Assembly (NCBI RefSeq): GCF_035503745.1
Contig: NZ_DATJTC010000018.1
Location: 62,001-126,000 of the forward strand
Origin: Dyella_B sp035503745
Lineage (GTDB): Bacteria > Pseudomonadota > Gammaproteobacteria > Xanthomonadales > Rhodanobacteraceae
DNA: 64,000 bases
Direction: 5' to 3'
Shown: positions 62,110 to 64,000 of the stretch, one piece after another
Position numbering within the stretch: position 1 is the stretch's first letter
How the letters are laid out: every line of letters starts with the position of its first letter
Program-made: the position numbers and the translations under genes
Notes under the pieces: generated by a model
Told to the model about the DNA's origin: nothing
Databases searched by the model: none
Seen by the model: the letters and a program-made list of their open reading frames with translations, nothing else

Positions 62110-62574
62110 TTAGGCGATCACGAACATCGGCTGGTCGAATTCCACCGGCTGGCCGTTGTCGACCAGGATGGCCTGCACGGTGCCGCCGACGTCGGCCTCG
62201 ATCTGGTTGAACATCTTCATCGCCTCGATGATGCCCAGCGTCTCGCCGGCCTTCACCTGCTGGCCCACTTTCACGAACGCTGCGGCGCCCGGGGTGGCCG
62301 AGGCGTAGAAGGTGCCGACCATCGGCGCCTTCACCACGTGGCCGGCGGGAAGGCCGGGGACGGCCGGCTCCGCCGCGGCCGGGGCCGCAGCGACCGGCGC
62401 GGCGGCGACCGCGGCGGGTGCGGGCATCTGCACGGTGGGCGCGCTGGCGACGGTGACCGTTCCCTTGGGCACGCGGGACAGGCGGACGACTTCTTCGCCT
62501 TCCTTGATTTCAAGTTCCGCGAGGTTGGACTCCTCGAGCAGGTCGATCAGTTTTTTGATCTTGCGCAGATCCAT
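62110..62574 (-). CDS. accB: Biotin carboxyl carrier protein of acetyl-CoA carboxylase
   Basis: 154-residue carrier. The N-terminal helical part (MDLRKIKKLIDLLEESNLAE) is followed by an Ala/Pro-rich hinge (about 45-75) and the biotinyl domain with the target Lys in GIIEAMKMFNQIEAD. First gene of accBC; its start lies 72 bp after the aroQ stop on the same strand, so an aroQ-accB-accC operon is likely. Confidence 0.98.
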   Translation of the reverse strand: MDLRKIKKLIDLLEESNLAELEIKEGEEVVRLSRVPKGTVTVASAPTVQMPAPAAVAAAPVAAAPAAAEPAVPGLPAGHVVKAPMVGTFYASATPGAAAFVKVGQQVKAGETLGIIEAMKMFNQIEADVGGTVQAILVDNGQPVEFDQPMFVIA

Positions 62575-62646
62575 GGGGCTTGCCTTCTCAGGGTCTGGGG
62601 GCCACAGCTTGGCGGCCGGAAAGTGAACGAAAGTGGTAAATGCGGA

Positions 62647-63099
62647 CTAGCCGGCAGGCTTGGGTTCAAGTTTGGCGAGCGCGGCATTCAGCGCCAGGCG
62701 GTAGCTGTCGCTGCCGAAGCCGCAAATGACGCCCACCGCCAGATCCGACAGATAAGAGTGGTGCCGGAACGGCTCGCGGGCGTGCACGTTGCTCATGTGC
62801 AGCTCGATAAAGGGGATCGCCACCGCCGCCAGCGCGTCGCGCAGGGCGACGCTGGTGTGGGTGAACGCGCCGGGATTGATCAGGATGAAGGCGATCTGCT
62901 CATCGCGCGCCTGGTGGATGCGTCCGATCAGCTCGTGCTCGGCGTTGGACTGATACCAGGCAAGCTCATGCCCCGCCGCCTGGGCGCGCTGGGCCAAGGT
63001 GTTGTTGATGTCGGCCAGCGTTTCCCGGCCGTAGATCTCCGGTTCGCGCGCACCGAGCAGGTTGAGGTTGGGTCCGTGCAGGACCAGCAGCTTTGCCAT
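62647..63099 (-). CDS. aroQ: 3-Dehydroquinate dehydratase, type II
   Basis: Shikimate-pathway enzyme converting 3-dehydroquinate to 3-dehydroshikimate. The 150 residues carry the type II motifs LLVLHGPNLNLLGAREPEIYG, with the catalytic Tyr in PEIYGRETL, plus YQSNAEHELIGRIHQA, NPGAFTHTSVALRDAL and IELHMSNVHAREPFRHHSYL. Precedes accB on the same strand, the usual gammaproteobacterial order. Confidence 0.96.
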   Translation of the reverse strand: MAKLLVLHGPNLNLLGAREPEIYGRETLADINNTLAQRAQAAGHELAWYQSNAEHELIGRIHQARDEQIAFILINPGAFTHTSVALRDALAAVAIPFIELHMSNVHAREPFRHHSYLSDLAVGVICGFGSDSYRLALNAALAKLEPKPAG

Positions 63100-63246
63100 G
63101 GATGGCTCCAGGCGCCCCCGGGCGCCTCGGAATGGGCGCAGTGTGATGCCATCCGGTGATGTTGTCCAGTTCGGCGCAGATCGACGATGTTTGACGGAGA
63201 AGTGCGCGTTAAACCGTGCGTGGACGTATGTAGCCTGGAAACCGCA

Positions 63247-63792
63247 TCAGGGCGCGGTTGCCGGCGTCAGCCAGTGGGCCAGCTGCTGGGCGTCCAGTGG
63301 CCCGCGGCGGGTGGCAAGGATGCGTCCGTTCGCGTCCAGCAGCACGCTGAAAGGCAGCACTTCGTCGCCGTCACCCAGGCGCAGCGAGGTGCTGGGCTCG
63401 CCGAGCTGACCGATCAGGACCGGATAATCGACCGGATGAGCGGCGAGAAATGCCCGTACGTTGGCAGGATCATCCATCGCGATACCCAGCACGATCGCTC
63501 CCTGATCGCCGAACTTGCGCTGGGCCGCGTTCAACTGGGGCATCTCTTTGAGGCAGGGCACGCACCAGCTTGCCCAGAAATTGAGCAGCACGCGTTGACC
63601 GCGGTAGTCCGACAGGCGATGTTCCTTGCCGTCCATGCCCACGAGTGCCAGGTCCGGGCGAAGATCGCCGACGTTCGCCACTTGGACGCCCGCTGGCACG
63701 CGGGCCAGACGGCTTTCGTGTTGCAGCCAGCCGCCCGCGATGGCGGCCAGCAGGGCGAAGCCGAGGATCAGCAGATTGCCGCGGCTCAGCAT
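63247..63792 (-). CDS. TlpA-like membrane-tethered thioredoxin
   Basis: A 181-residue periplasmic thiol-disulfide oxidoreductase. The N-terminal membrane anchor or signal (MLSRGNLLILGFALLAAIAG) is followed by a thioredoxin fold with the active site VLLNFWASWCVPCLKEMPQL (CVPC). VLGIAMDDPANVRAFLAAHP and VLPFSVLLDANGRIL complete the TlpA/ResA pattern. It probably reduces or shuffles disulfides of exported proteins, perhaps in cytochrome c maturation. The first 21 or so bases of the gene are duplicated about 180 bp upstream (see findings). Confidence 0.9.
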   Translation of the reverse strand: MLSRGNLLILGFALLAAIAGGWLQHESRLARVPAGVQVANVGDLRPDLALVGMDGKEHRLSDYRGQRVLLNFWASWCVPCLKEMPQLNAAQRKFGDQGAIVLGIAMDDPANVRAFLAAHPVDYPVLIGQLGEPSTSLRLGDGDEVLPFSVLLDANGRILATRRGPLDAQQLAHWLTPATAP

Positions 63793-64000
63793 GCTTCTGC
63801 CGCCTCCCCTGCGTGCGGCAGGGGAGGGCTGGGGTGGGGTGAAGCCTTCCCATAGGGCAAAAGCGTAACCCCCTCCCAGCCTCCCCCTGCAAGCAGGGGG
63901 AGGGGCGGGTGCGGCGTCATTTGGCCACCTTGGTCAGCGCGTCTTCGGCTGAACAGGTTGCCGCGACTCAGCATGCTTGTGCCCCCTCCCCTGCGTGCAG
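63771..64000. repeat. Duplicated tlpA start and stacked palindromes at right edge
   Basis: Sequence at 63771-63821 (gene start of tlpA and following bases) recurs at 63951-64000 with few differences, sharing GACTCAGCATGCTT or GGCTCAGCATGCTT and CCTCCCCTGCGTGC. Between them lie CCTCCCCTGC/GCAGGGGAGG (63803-63827) and CCTCCCCCTGC/GCAGGGGGAGG (63880-63903). The upstream copy opens with a start like tlpA (MLSRGNLF) but then diverges and is not a gene. Another frame shows a short C-terminus-like AEDALTKVAK and stop. Confidence 0.6.

Overview
This is a GC-rich chromosomal window from a gammaproteobacterium of the order Xanthomonadales (Lysobacterales), most like Rhodanobacteraceae (Dyella, Rhodanobacter, Frateuria and relatives). 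The placement is inferred from protein character and gene order: aroQ-accB-accC-prmA-zinc-ribbon-fis-purH, polA next to a DUF2782 gene and a C-rich small RNA of the sX13 type, and a TonB-dependent receptor at the head of an alpha-glucan locus. It looks like ordinary chromosome. I found no rRNA, tRNA, CRISPR array, phage or intact insertion sequence, and only one clearly AT-richer stretch, about 25.4-26.9 kb.

Layout. 1-11.7 kb is a housekeeping mix: a partial MFS drug exporter, folE with a small EF-hand protein, a SdhL-type shikimate dehydrogenase-like gene, rmuC, a Pr6Pr membrane protein, rlmI, a three-gene operon (hotdog thioesterase, srkA, membrane protein), a ferredoxin-FAD reductase, a YibN-like rhodanese, a lipoprotein and a YiiD-type thioesterase. 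11.8-15.0 kb is hemD-hemX-hemY. 15.0-25.3 kb is a minus-strand potassium locus transcribed as small ORF-kdpF-kdpA-kdpB-small ORF-outer-membrane porin-kdpC-kdpD-kdpE. The porin and a 65-residue protein sit between kdpB and kdpC. 25.7-32.2 kb holds an AT-rich FkbM-like gene, two small membrane proteins, uvrD, a DUF3185 protein and an HMG-CoA synthase-like gene.

32.4-45.4 kb is an alpha-glucan (maltodextrin) utilisation locus: a cytoplasmic GH13 alpha-glucosidase diverging from a TonB-dependent receptor, then an exported GH13 amylase, an exported GH31 enzyme, a six-hairpin glycosidase and an SLC45-like sugar permease. Two identical, oppositely oriented 16-bp operator-like sites lie between the divergent genes. 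A LacI-type regulator at 47.7-48.8 kb is the best candidate to bind them. The inferred route is outer-membrane uptake of oligosaccharide, periplasmic trimming, inner-membrane import, then cytoplasmic hydrolysis. An ECF42-type sigma/YCII/VOC cassette lies between permease and regulator.

48.8-64 kb contains a C-rich-loop small RNA downstream of polA, polA, a DUF2782 gene, a half-size EamA protein, a 650-bp gene-free stretch of inverted repeats, GST, a LysR regulator diverging from an SBF-type transporter, purH, fis, a zinc-ribbon protein, prmA, accC, accB, aroQ and a TlpA-like thioredoxin. The right edge carries stacked palindromes and a short duplication of the tlpA start.

The points most worth a second look are the porin and small proteins inside the kdp operon, the sX13-like RNA, the paired LacI-type operators, and the unexplained repeat elements. 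All functional calls come from reading motifs. No database search was possible.
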